Of a stretch of 64,000 nucleotides of DNA, positions 46,042 through 54,845 are shown piece by piece (within the stretch, counting starts at the first letter, position 1; the number at the start of each line of letters is the position of its first letter). The stretch lies in NCBI RefSeq assembly GCF_018882385.1, contig NZ_JACVON010000001.1, positions 790,942 through 854,941 on the forward strand, read 5' to 3'. This DNA is from Polynucleobacter sp. 30F-ANTBAC (GTDB lineage Bacteria; Pseudomonadota; Gammaproteobacteria; Burkholderiales; Burkholderiaceae). Below the pieces are notes generated by a model. That model was not told the origin of the DNA. It searched no databases and saw only the letters and a program-made list of their open reading frames with translations. The position numbers were made by a program, and so were the translations under genes.

Positions 46042-47967
46042 TTAAGATTCTTGGCCAATAACAAAGTCCGCATGCATCCTCGATTGCCCTACGATCGGGA
46101 CTTCATCGAGTTCCCGCGACGCCAGGGTAGCGAACTGCTCCTCGGACAAAAAGCCACGCCAAGCGTAATCCTGATTCAGACGGATCTCACGCGTATCGCG
46201 CGAAACGTCCACGTAGATCTTGATAACGCCAGACAGACCTAGCAGATCGTCCATAAGAAGTGCGGGTACACCCTCAACGATAAGTACGTCGTTCGGGCCA
46301 AGGGAATGTTCTATTTGCTGTTTGTCGGCGTCACGTACTAAACGGTCGTATAAAGGCTCGCGAAGAGTAACCCGAGCGCTTGATTTAGCTACATAAGCAA
46401 TGGCAGCTGACGCTGTAGCCAAGTCGTAACGGCTGCGAACACCTATGCCCTCTCTACGTTCAGACTTAGGCTTAAGCCAACCATCCAACGAGATGACATG
46501 TGCTTTACGGCCAAGCATATGTAGAAGTTCCTTCAATACCTGCGCAGCATAGCTCTTTCCAGTTCGAGCAAGACCGCCGATAAGCACAAGGCGACAGCCA
46601 TGGCTCACCTCGATGGCGATCGGCGCAAGGCGTCTGGTCAGATCCGCGTGTCCACTCAGGATCCAGTCGATAGCGTCCGCGAGGTCAGGCGCTGTGTAGT
46701 CGGGTCGAACAGCATATTTAGCGTCTGCACCACCATGCCCGCTGCGCAGTAGTATGGTGCGCACCCCAGCACGACGACCAGCCTCAACATCGGAAGTCGC
46801 ATCCCCAACCATCCAGGAGTCCTGACGGCCTATGCCTAGATCAGAGCAGGCTTTATCAATTAAACCAGGCTCAGGCTTGCGACAGTTGCAGCAACCTTTA
46901 AGCTCCACAATCTCACCTGGGAACCCCTTATCAGGATGGTGCGGGCAAAAATAAAGGCTGTCGATAAATGCACCTTCAGCGCCAAGCTGAGATTCCATTC
47001 TGGCGTGGATGTTCCTCAGTCCCTCGATGCTAACATCACCGCGCGCAACCACAGGCTGGTTAGTAACGACCACGGCCAACGTACCGCTACAGTTAAGACG
47101 GCGGATAGCTGCAGCGGTACCGGGCAACAACTCAATCTGATCAGGCAACTTGAGATGAGTAACTTCCCGGTTAATGGTGCCATCACGATCAAGGAAAACA
47201 GCACTCCGAAGTTGACGACCAGAGAGACGTTCTGGCAAGCCAGTTAAAAAGTCACGCTCGACTTTATCAAGTCTTTCTGGAGTACCCATGTCCTTAATAT
47301 ATTCAGGTGACACGTAACCATATAGGGGGCGGCCGAGATCAAGCATGCGAGGGAACATGTGCTTAGCAATGTCAGCTTTCCCTTCGGCAGGCGTGACATC
47401 CTCCAGTCCGGCACGATTGAGGACATATAGCGCCGCATTGACGAGGTTACGCACTTCGCGCCCCTCTGGGTGTGGATAAGGCAGAATCTCTCGGACCATA
47501 CCGATCTTATCAATATCAACGATGTCAGAGTCATGGGGGTGGTCATTGGGATGTAGAAACAGGGTGCCAACGGCACCAGAGGATTCGTGCGCCATCCAAA
47601 GCTTGCGCAAGTCCACGTCCATAAACGTGTCGCCGTAGAGGACCAGGATACGATCGGCGAGCATAGGGAGCGCATCATGCAGAGCACCAGCGGTCCCGCG
47701 AGGCTTGTCTTCAATAGCATATTTAAGATTGACGCCAAAGGCTGATCCATCACCGAAATACTCTGATATTTTTTCGTAACGATGCTGGACTAGGAGAGCA
47801 ATGTCTGTAAAACCGTGCTTGCGGCACAGTTCGATCTGATGGTGCAGAACAGGCTTTCCCAACACTGGAACCATCGGTTTGGGCATGTCACCACTGCGCT
47901 CGCGCAAACGGGTACCCATACCGCCCGCAAGGATAGCAACCTGACACTTCTTAGTAGTTTTAATCAT
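46042..47967 (-). CDS. Three-domain fusion: heptose-1-P nucleotidyltransferase (HddC), GmhB phosphatase, P-loop kinase-like domain
   Basis: 641 residues. Domain 1 (about 1-245) is a sugar-1-phosphate nucleotidyltransferase: AILAGGMGTRLRERSGDMPKPMVPVLGKPVL and VLYGDTFMDVD, as in GDP-D,D-heptose pyrophosphorylase HddC. Domain 2 (about 255-440) is a HAD phosphatase like GmhB: FLDRDGTINRE (Asp260, Asp262), zinc-site CPHHPDKG and GCCNCRKPEPG, and MVGDATSDVEAGRRAG. Domain 3 (about 455-641) is a uridine-kinase-like P-loop NTPase: GGLARTGKS (464-472), VISLDGWLKPKSERREG, VLIVEGVPALLMDD and DQDYAWRGF-like NQDYAWRGF. The first two supply the remaining steps to GDP-D-glycero-D-manno-heptose. The third has no known place in that pathway. 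The gene is GC-rich compared with its neighbours. Confidence 0.9.
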   Translation of the reverse strand: MIKTTKKCQVAILAGGMGTRLRERSGDMPKPMVPVLGKPVLHHQIELCRKHGFTDIALLVQHRYEKISEYFGDGSAFGVNLKYAIEDKPRGTAGALHDALPMLADRILVLYGDTFMDVDLRKLWMAHESSGAVGTLFLHPNDHPHDSDIVDIDKIGMVREILPYPHPEGREVRNLVNAALYVLNRAGLEDVTPAEGKADIAKHMFPRMLDLGRPLYGYVSPEYIKDMGTPERLDKVERDFLTGLPERLSGRQLRSAVFLDRDGTINREVTHLKLPDQIELLPGTAAAIRRLNCSGTLAVVVTNQPVVARGDVSIEGLRNIHARMESQLGAEGAFIDSLYFCPHHPDKGFPGEIVELKGCCNCRKPEPGLIDKACSDLGIGRQDSWMVGDATSDVEAGRRAGVRTILLRSGHGGADAKYAVRPDYTAPDLADAIDWILSGHADLTRRLAPIAIEVSHGCRLVLIGGLARTGKSYAAQVLKELLHMLGRKAHVISLDGWLKPKSERREGIGVRSRYDLATASAAIAYVAKSSARVTLREPLYDRLVRDADKQQIEHSLGPNDVLIVEGVPALLMDDLLGLSGVIKIYVDVSRDTREIRLNQDYAWRGFLSEEQFATLASRELDEVPIVGQSRMHADFVIGQES

Positions 47968-48794
47968 TTAACTTCCACTTGGTCTCGACGACGCAAAAGA
48001 AACACTTTGTAAATTTGCTCTTGCAACCTTCCTGGAACAGCCACCCAAGCTGCAATACAAGTGATGCCAATAATACGTCGAATTAAATGTCGCGAACTAA
48101 AATTGGACAGACGTACGCGGAGGTTATATCGCCAATTAAGATGGTCACGCCGTGTATTATCTTGTCGATATTGAACTAGTACTTGCGGTAAATTTTCAAA
48201 TAAAAGGTCTGCATTCATCCAACGTAACCACAAGTCTAAGTCTTCGCAATACCGATAACTGGGGTTGTAACCCCCATAACAATCAATAACTTCTTTTCGA
48301 AACATAACTGTCGGATGTGCAATCGCATTAGTAAGCTGCATAGCCGAAGCAATCTTATTTGGTGTCTGTGGATAAATACGGTGGGCGATAAGCCTTCCTC
48401 CAGTGCTAATAATATCCATTGCCCCTCCAACGACTGATATCTCAGGGTGTGCTCTCAAAAAGGCGATCTGAAGTTCAAGCCGATTAGGCATGCAGATGTC
48501 ATCAGAGTCAAATCGAGCTATAAAAACTCCTTTTGACTTTTCAATACCAATGTTGAGACTAGCTGCTAAACCGACTCTGTCAATTGGATGCACATAAATA
48601 AACCTTGGATCATCTTCACAAAATTGTCTACAGGCGTTAGCTACATCTTGGTCAGTACTTTCATCAATCAAAATACATTCAAAATTTGTGAACGATTGAT
48701 TCTTTAGACTATTTAAGCTTTCTTTTAAGACTTCAATATTTTCATTAAAACACGGCACCACACAAGACACCAATGGGAAATCACGAATCAACAT
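47964..48794 (-). CDS. Glycosyltransferase family 2
   Basis: 276 residues. PLVSCVVPCFNENIEVLKESLNSLKNQSFTNFECILIDESTD and FIARFDSDDICMPNRLELQ (DSDD metal site) are GT2 hallmarks, with CEDLDLWLRW near 185-194. Its stop overlaps the start of the HddC fusion gene by four bases, suggesting the sugar it transfers may be the heptose made there. This is inferred from position only. Confidence 0.88.
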   Translation of the reverse strand: MLIRDFPLVSCVVPCFNENIEVLKESLNSLKNQSFTNFECILIDESTDQDVANACRQFCEDDPRFIYVHPIDRVGLAASLNIGIEKSKGVFIARFDSDDICMPNRLELQIAFLRAHPEISVVGGAMDIISTGGRLIAHRIYPQTPNKIASAMQLTNAIAHPTVMFRKEVIDCYGGYNPSYRYCEDLDLWLRWMNADLLFENLPQVLVQYRQDNTRRDHLNWRYNLRVRLSNFSSRHLIRRIIGITCIAAWVAVPGRLQEQIYKVFLLRRRDQVEVK

Positions 48795-48803
48795 ACTTGC
48801 GAA

Positions 48804-49769
48804 CTATTTACCAAATTGAAGCGCAATCTCATCTATTGCACACTTAATAGCATCAGCAGAATTTAACTCGGGTTTCCAGCCATATGATTGCAACTTTTCG
48901 GTCGAATAAGTAAATTTTGGAACATCGCCAACCCATCCCCTATTACCCGTACCAAATAAAATTTTTGCATCTGGACTTACGCGCTTAACAACTTGCCTAG
49001 ATATCCAATCAACTGTCACCCCCTCGTCTACAGGACCAATATTTATCACTTCAACTTTAGCGGCATCGGCTCGCTTGGACACAACGAGCATAGCATCGAC
49101 AAGATCAGAAACATGAAGATAAGCTTTTTGCTGCGTACCATCTCCCAAGACATCTAGTCTTGAGGGGTTCTTCTTGAGTTTCATTATAAAATCAAGAAGA
49201 ACTCCATGAGTTGCAGGTACCCCAACAACGTTTGGAAATCTAAAAATATTTGCCTTGTTTAGAAATGACTCAGCGGCAGCAGATATTAATCCTTCTGAAG
49301 CGAGCTTCATGGCACCATAGTTTGATATTGGCAAGAGTGGTCCAACTGATTCATGCAAGGTAATATCTCCTAAGTTCCCGTATATTGCTGAACTGGAAGC
49401 AAAGTGCACCTTTTTTATTTCAAAAATTTTCATCACACGAAGTAATTCGAATGTGGTTAAAAATGTATCTTTAAAATCAACACATGGATCATTAACGCCA
49501 GCTGGAATATCAGAGTTAGCTGCAAGATGCCAAACCTCATCAATACCCCCCAATTTCGCTACTAAGCTAAAAGAATTATGTAAGTTATCAAAAGAAGATG
49601 CTTCACATTCAAAAATATGAAAATTATTACTCTTTATGAATCGTGAAGAATATTCTTTTTGGCCTCTTGAGAAATTATCTAATACGACTACTGTTTGACC
49701 TTCCTGTATTAAACGGCCAATTAAATTAGTTCCCACAAATCCAGCACCACCCAATATTATTGAAATCAT
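48804..49769 (-). CDS. NAD-dependent nucleotide-sugar epimerase/dehydratase (SDR)
   Basis: 321 residues. IILGGAGFVGTNLIGRLIQEGQTVVVLDNFSRG, HLAANSDIPAGVNDP, FASSSAIYGNLGDI and YGAMKLASEGLI (Tyr-x3-Lys) define an extended SDR. It is close to UDP-glucose 4-epimerase-like enzymes, but the exact substrate is unassigned; it may act on GDP-heptose or a hexose. It overlaps the previous GT2 gene by four bases. Confidence 0.85.
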   Translation of the reverse strand: MISIILGGAGFVGTNLIGRLIQEGQTVVVLDNFSRGQKEYSSRFIKSNNFHIFECEASSFDNLHNSFSLVAKLGGIDEVWHLAANSDIPAGVNDPCVDFKDTFLTTFELLRVMKIFEIKKVHFASSSAIYGNLGDITLHESVGPLLPISNYGAMKLASEGLISAAAESFLNKANIFRFPNVVGVPATHGVLLDFIMKLKKNPSRLDVLGDGTQQKAYLHVSDLVDAMLVVSKRADAAKVEVINIGPVDEGVTVDWISRQVVKRVSPDAKILFGTGNRGWVGDVPKFTYSTEKLQSYGWKPELNSADAIKCAIDEIALQFGK

Positions 49770-50632
49770 TCGACCTTCTCTAAATTATTATTAAAATCGC
49801 CAGTCTTACCTAAGAAACCATCAATTAAGCCTTTACAATAAAAACCTAATCTCATTGTAAAAGAATCTGCAAATAAAATAATTAGTAGAAATTTAACTGG
49901 AATAGCCAACATTCTATTTATTTTCCATGTATATGGAACATGCTCTCTATTAAAAACTAAAAATGTATTTCTCGTCTGATAATAATGTCGAATAGGGCTA
50001 GAAATTTTCAAGTCAAATCCTAGTATTTTTCGCTTAGAGTCTCCCAGCTTGTGATAAAAAAAAGCCTGATCTACCATTTTTATCCGAACGCCTTGTGATA
50101 TTGCTCTCCAACCAAAATCATAATCAACATAATCAATAAATAAATCCTCATCAAAATAACCAACCTTATTCAAAATATTAATTGATATAAGCGAACCAGA
50201 ATTCATCATATTTTTAATAAATTGTGAATTATTTCTATTCAGAGGGAGTCCCGAATCAATATCAAGAGGATTAGCACATACAATTATTTCTTTACCATGC
50301 TCATTGTAATATGATGAAAAATAATTTATAAGATTTTTAAGTGTGCATTCCTTTAGGACTGAATCATCATCCATAAATAATACAAAATCAGCACTAATAG
50401 ATTTGGCATATTTAATTGCTACATTTTGAGCACACCCTAAACCTTTATTACCAATCATATCTAAATAAATTCCACCAAAATCACTAACGTAATTTTTTAT
50501 TTTTAATCTAGTTATACTATCTGTTGAGTTATCAGATACAATAGTAGTGATATCGGAAGGCAAGCTGTTAATAAGAGATTTTAGTGTATCTAATTCAGAG
50601 TTATAAGTTACCACAACCGCCACTATTTTCAT
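49766..50632 (-). CDS. Glycosyltransferase family 2, rhamnosyltransferase-like
   Basis: 288 residues. KIVAVVVTYNSELDTLKSLINSLPSDITTIVSDNSTD, FVLFMDDDSVLKECTLKNLI and DYVDYDFGWRAISQGVRIKMVDQAFFYHKLG match the RfbF-like rhamnosyltransferase group. dTDP-rhamnose from rfbABCD would be available. The gene is distinctly AT-rich. Stop overlaps the start of the SDR gene by four bases. Confidence 0.85.
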   Translation of the reverse strand: MKIVAVVVTYNSELDTLKSLINSLPSDITTIVSDNSTDSITRLKIKNYVSDFGGIYLDMIGNKGLGCAQNVAIKYAKSISADFVLFMDDDSVLKECTLKNLINYFSSYYNEHGKEIIVCANPLDIDSGLPLNRNNSQFIKNMMNSGSLISINILNKVGYFDEDLFIDYVDYDFGWRAISQGVRIKMVDQAFFYHKLGDSKRKILGFDLKISSPIRHYYQTRNTFLVFNREHVPYTWKINRMLAIPVKFLLIILFADSFTMRLGFYCKGLIDGFLGKTGDFNNNLEKVE

Positions 50633-50655
50633 TTAATTTCCAATACTAAATTATC

Positions 50656-52032
50656 TTGATTAAAAAAAATAAGTCTTACATAAATTTAGAAATTTCATGT
50701 TTATCCATATGTGTTTTATTTATAGGATTTTTTAATGATTTCCCACTGATAAATTCAGATAGTGCAATGTTTAGAAGTCCGAGCGTATTCTTTATGTGGA
50801 TCTCATCATTCATTTTCTTAGCTAATATCATTAACGGAAAGAAAATTATTAATTTTAAACTCCAAGATGTGAATTTATGGTTATTTTTTTTCTTTATATG
50901 GATAATTATATCGACAATACTATCAGTTTATCAATCTTCCTATATAAATTCAATAAAAATTAGCGGTTTATCTATTGGCATGAATGGTCTGAGGAATTAT
51001 ATTTTAATTTCAACTTTTTTATTATTAGTAATAAATCTTCATGGGCAACAAGACAAAATAATATATAGGATATCTAAGTATTTTATATACTCTTTTTATT
51101 TGACTATACCTTATTCCATTTTAGAATTATTTGTTTATATATTTAATATTGACTTAGCCAGAGTATTACTTAATATTTCCGACACGTATCTACATGCAAG
51201 AAGAGGTATTGAGTATTTAGATATCAATAGAGTAAGAGGTTTATCCTTTGAACCTTCTTATTACGGTGTATATATTGCAACCATACTACCTTTTATTTTG
51301 GCAAGAAGCTCCATAACTAAATTTAAATTTTTTTATAAAACATTAATTTTATTTTTAATTTTATGTCTTATATATAGTCAATCAAGAACTGCTTATGTCG
51401 CTATATTAATTCAAATAATATTTTTTTATTATCTAAAAATAAAATATATTTCTAAAAACTATGGGCTATTTAGCCTCAAAAATGTGATGCTATTTATTAT
51501 TATAATTTTATTTTTCTTAATCTTACAGGGTGAAAATGTTATTTCACTCACATATCAATCCCTTTTAGACCCAACACTATCATCAAACATTACTAGGGTT
51601 GGAGCTCAATACGCCGGCTTTCTAGTTGGTTTAGATAACCCGATTCTCGGTGTAGGGCCCGGTATGGCAGGCGCTTATGTTCATAACTACTACCCAGAAT
51701 ATATGTTTTTAAGCGATGAAATTGACTCATGGATATCAGCCGGGGTTACAGATTTGTCAGCCCCAACCTTTGGTTTTTTCTCAACACTAACAGCAGAGCT
51801 TGGTCTAGTGGGGCTTACATTATTCTTTATTGCACTTATAAAAATTGGCAATAAATTACTGAATACCATTCAACTTTCCAGCTTAACCGATATTAAATAT
51901 TCTTTATATGGTATTGCTATTTTTTCTGCAAATATCGGCCTATATGTATCAAGCTTTGGTTTGAACGGTACAACTTATGTTGGTTACTGGATACTATTGT
52001 CGATTGCTCTTTTGTATACTAGAGGTAAATAA
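50656..52032 (+). CDS. wzy: O-antigen polymerase Wzy-like protein
   Basis: 458 residues, about 12 membrane helices, very AT-rich coding sequence. DINRVRGLSFEPSYYGVYIATILPFILARS and the later GFLVGLDNPILGVGPGMAGAYVHNYYPEY are the periplasmic-loop patterns of Wzy-type polymerases. The start is a TTG at 50656 (the first internal ATG is 37 codons later, inside the first helices). It is the only rightward gene in a 20-kb leftward block and overlaps the end of the next GT2 gene by 39 bases, so it needs its own promoter in the 23 bases left of its start or inside the preceding gene. Confidence 0.85.
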   Translation: MIKKNKSYINLEISCLSICVLFIGFFNDFPLINSDSAMFRSPSVFFMWISSFIFLANIINGKKIINFKLQDVNLWLFFFFIWIIISTILSVYQSSYINSIKISGLSIGMNGLRNYILISTFLLLVINLHGQQDKIIYRISKYFIYSFYLTIPYSILELFVYIFNIDLARVLLNISDTYLHARRGIEYLDINRVRGLSFEPSYYGVYIATILPFILARSSITKFKFFYKTLILFLILCLIYSQSRTAYVAILIQIIFFYYLKIKYISKNYGLFSLKNVMLFIIIILFFLILQGENVISLTYQSLLDPTLSSNITRVGAQYAGFLVGLDNPILGVGPGMAGAYVHNYYPEYMFLSDEIDSWISAGVTDLSAPTFGFFSTLTAELGLVGLTLFFIALIKIGNKLLNTIQLSSLTDIKYSLYGIAIFSANIGLYVSSFGLNGTTYVGYWILLSIALLYTRGK

Positions 52033-53022
52033 CTTATGCTTAGACTTAAATGCGATACAACCTTCTCTCAATAAACATTCAAGTTTCGATCTAACAGGGA
52101 TAACAATCCTAATTAATGATTTATAAGTTGCTAATGAAAAAGGGTAAAACATAAACATCCGAGCCCAAATCAAAAATCTTACTTTGCTTTTTAGCTCAGT
52201 TAGACGTCTTAACTCTATATAATATTTCCATTTTTTATGAGAATAGTAAGATAATTTTTTCTGATATAAAATAGAAAGTGCATCAATTCTGCCAGCTTGT
52301 AAATCATCCTCACCATAAACAGCTCTTTGTTGCTTTAGATAATTTACAATATCCCGTGCAGCCAATTTTCTAGAATCGAATTTAACATTTCCAATGGATG
52401 TTGGATTAAATCTATAAAAATACAAATGATGATTAATAATTTTAGATTGGAACATTTCAATAATCCTACTGATCCAATCATGATCTTCATAGCACATACC
52501 ATCAAAAAAATTCCTATAACCACCAATCCTCAAATAAATATCTTTTGATATCATTACTGCTGAAGGTGCGGGAAATGCTGATTCACCTGCGATTCTAATT
52601 TTTTCACAACTCTCTGGTAAATTTGGCAGATAGTTGTAAGTCTCTCCAAAAACCCTAACTACATTACTACTACAGAGGCCAAGTTCTGGATGCTGTAAAA
52701 ATTCATGCAACATCCTATATAACCTATCTGGCGAAGAAAAATCATCTGCATCTAAAAATGTAATAAAGTCACCAGAGGCTTTACTTAATAATTTATTTTT
52801 AGTATAAACATGCCCAAAATTTTTATTATTATGAAATAATTTAATTCTGGAATCAGTAAAACCTTCTATTACTCTAACAGTTCCATCAATAGATCCATCA
52901 TCAGCTATCAGTAATTCAAAATTGCTATAGGACTGACTTAGCACACTATTTATAGCTTGACTAATATATTTTTCAACATTATATGCAGGCATTAATACAG
53001 AAATTAGAGAATTATTTTCCAT
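51994..53022 (-). CDS. Glycosyltransferase family 2
   Basis: 342 residues. SLISVLMPAYNVEKYISQAINSVLSQSYSNFELLIADDGSIDGTVRVIEG and FITFLDADDFSSPDRLYRM are textbook GT2 blocks. The C-terminal third is basic and aromatic-rich (LYRMLHEF..., KSLIRIVIPVRSKLECLLREG), suggesting membrane association. The last 39 bases overlap the end of the convergent wzy. Confidence 0.88.
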   Translation of the reverse strand: MENNSLISVLMPAYNVEKYISQAINSVLSQSYSNFELLIADDGSIDGTVRVIEGFTDSRIKLFHNNKNFGHVYTKNKLLSKASGDFITFLDADDFSSPDRLYRMLHEFLQHPELGLCSSNVVRVFGETYNYLPNLPESCEKIRIAGESAFPAPSAVMISKDIYLRIGGYRNFFDGMCYEDHDWISRIIEMFQSKIINHHLYFYRFNPTSIGNVKFDSRKLAARDIVNYLKQQRAVYGEDDLQAGRIDALSILYQKKLSYYSHKKWKYYIELRRLTELKSKVRFLIWARMFMFYPFSLATYKSLIRIVIPVRSKLECLLREGCIAFKSKHKLFTSSIQKSNRQ

Positions 53023-53026
53023 ACTG

Positions 53027-53953
53027 TCATTTAATAAAGTATTTAAAATAAATAAATCTTACTGCTCTTATAAAGCCTGTCAGAATATCCCGCTTACTTA
53101 ACTCTTTGACAAAAGGCAAGAGCTTAAAATTTAAGTCAATAAATGAAAAAATGAATATTAAAGTGGCGAGATTCTCACTCTCCTCACGTGTTCGATTTAT
53201 ACCGATAAAATTTTGAATTGCAATTAATATTTGAGTTTTATTTGACTCTATAAACTCAGAAGAAATTTTATATGCATCGCATCTTACTTCTTTGAGCAAA
53301 GTTTTGGATAAAGAGACTTCATGTTCTCTGTATTTAAAAATCCAATCATTAACATTACAAAATTTCCCTCCTAATGAGTATATTAAGGCCCATAGCGCAT
53401 AATCCTCTGAACTTTGATACTTACTTGCGCCATACCTAATGCCATGTTTATCTATAAAATCAGCCCTAAACATTACTGATCCATGTGCAAATGGAACATT
53501 TAGTGATAAAGCTAATAACATAGAATAGTCTGAGCATGGAACAACTCTAGAGCCCAGATACTCATCAGAGCTTCCTATTATAAAATAATGGCCCCCACAA
53601 ACATCCGCAGAAGTTGATTCCATCAATTTAACCTGCTTTTCAAATCTGTCTGGGATACTTATATCATCAGAATCCATCCTAGCTAAATAAATACCATTAG
53701 CCTTATCTAAGGCATCATTGAGAGCACCTATAAGCCCTCGATTAGACCCCTTTATTATTTTTATTCTAGAGTCAATATTTGAGTACTCTGTTAGTATTTC
53801 AAGTGTTTTGTCATCAGAATCATCATACACCGCCAAAACTTCGAAGCTTTTTAATGACTGAGAAATTATGGAATTCAAGCAAGCAGATAGATATTTTTCA
53901 CATTTATATACTGGCAGCAATACTGAAACTAGAACAACGCTGTTATTTTCCAT
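53027..53953 (-). CDS. Glycosyltransferase family 2
   Basis: 308 residues. LVSVLLPVYKCEKYLSACLNSIISQSLKSFEVLAVYDDSDDKTLEIL and YLARMDSDDISIPDRFEKQVKLMES are the GT2 nucleotide- and metal-binding blocks; SSEDYALWALIYSLGGKF follows. The paralogue next to it (51994-53022) differs in the middle, so different acceptors are likely. Four bases separate the two genes. Confidence 0.88.
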   Translation of the reverse strand: MENNSVVLVSVLLPVYKCEKYLSACLNSIISQSLKSFEVLAVYDDSDDKTLEILTEYSNIDSRIKIIKGSNRGLIGALNDALDKANGIYLARMDSDDISIPDRFEKQVKLMESTSADVCGGHYFIIGSSDEYLGSRVVPCSDYSMLLALSLNVPFAHGSVMFRADFIDKHGIRYGASKYQSSEDYALWALIYSLGGKFCNVNDWIFKYREHEVSLSKTLLKEVRCDAYKISSEFIESNKTQILIAIQNFIGINRTREESENLATLIFIFSFIDLNFKLLPFVKELSKRDILTGFIRAVRFIYFKYFIK

Positions 53954-53981
53954 ATTGTTTTATTATCAAAAAACTCAATAG

Positions 53982-54845
53982 TTAGATGCGGAGCCATCTA
54001 TCTGGGACAATATAATCACTTGATACTTCTGTTGAAGCAAACCATTTTTTCGGCGCAATCACAATTTTATTTTTATTGTTAGATAACCAAGCACCCCACC
54101 AGCTAAAAGTACTATTAGCAATTATATGATGCTTGCATTGTGACATTAAGTAAATATCTACTTCAGGATATTTATCGTTTCCACTTACAAACGTCACATT
54201 ATCCCCAAATAGAATATTATCTCTTGCCCAATTAAGATCATCCGAGAATATGAAAAAATAAGGATTATTGATCTTATTATTTATTAGTGAATAAGCTGTC
54301 TCATAATAGCCAATATCACAGAGACCATGAATAATCATATTCTGAGGGCTAGATAAATAGTCACCCCTTCGAATATGAACCATGACACTTTCATGCTCTT
54401 TAATTTTATCTAGGATTTTTAGATTTTTTTCAGATAACTTATTTTGAGGAATAAACTCTAGTTTTAATTTTTCATAAACAGATTGGAAATATACTTCACT
54501 CTGAAAGTATCCATCCAATAAACAAGATCTATTAATTTCAGAAAGATGTTTTACATCCTTTTTTTTCTCTCTATACCATCTGCAGGGTAGACCAATCATG
54601 GACAGAAACTCATATGGTCTTCTCATTATATGAGGCCACCAAATAAGATCATTTTTATCAGCGATTTTTGCTGTGATGCGAAACTTATTTAATCCATATT
54701 TATGGACTTTGTAATTATCGAACAACCTCAGATCTAACAGCAAATCAAAATCCAATTCATCTGCTAGAGCACGAGCTGCTGCATATTGAAACATTTGGTT
54801 ACCCAAACCACCTATCAATCTAATGATTATTTTATTTTTCATCAC
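53982..54845 (-). CDS. Family 11 (alpha-1,2-fucosyl/colitosyl) glycosyltransferase
   Basis: 287 residues. IIIRLIGGLGNQMFQYAAARALA (about 6-28), HIRRGDYLS (157-165) and NSTFSWWGAWLS (244-255) are the conserved blocks of GT11, whose best known members transfer L-fucose from GDP-fucose in alpha-1,2 linkage. In this operon the GDP-sugar route ends in ColD/ColC-type enzymes, so the natural donor is more likely GDP-L-colitose, which some GT11 enzymes accept. It overlaps the start region of the Wzx gene by 14 bases. Confidence 0.92.
   Translation of the reverse strand: MMKNKIIIRLIGGLGNQMFQYAAARALADELDFDLLLDLRLFDNYKVHKYGLNKFRITAKIADKNDLIWWPHIMRRPYEFLSMIGLPCRWYREKKKDVKHLSEINRSCLLDGYFQSEVYFQSVYEKLKLEFIPQNKLSEKNLKILDKIKEHESVMVHIRRGDYLSSPQNMIIHGLCDIGYYETAYSLINNKINNPYFFIFSDDLNWARDNILFGDNVTFVSGNDKYPEVDIYLMSQCKHHIIANSTFSWWGAWLSNNKNKIVIAPKKWFASTEVSSDYIVPDRWLRI

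Noticed and set aside
46936-47753. Long overlapping frames within the HddC fusion gene
   Set aside because: They have no family motifs and sit in the GC-rich gene where spurious open frames are expected; the 641-residue frame shows three catalytic domains.
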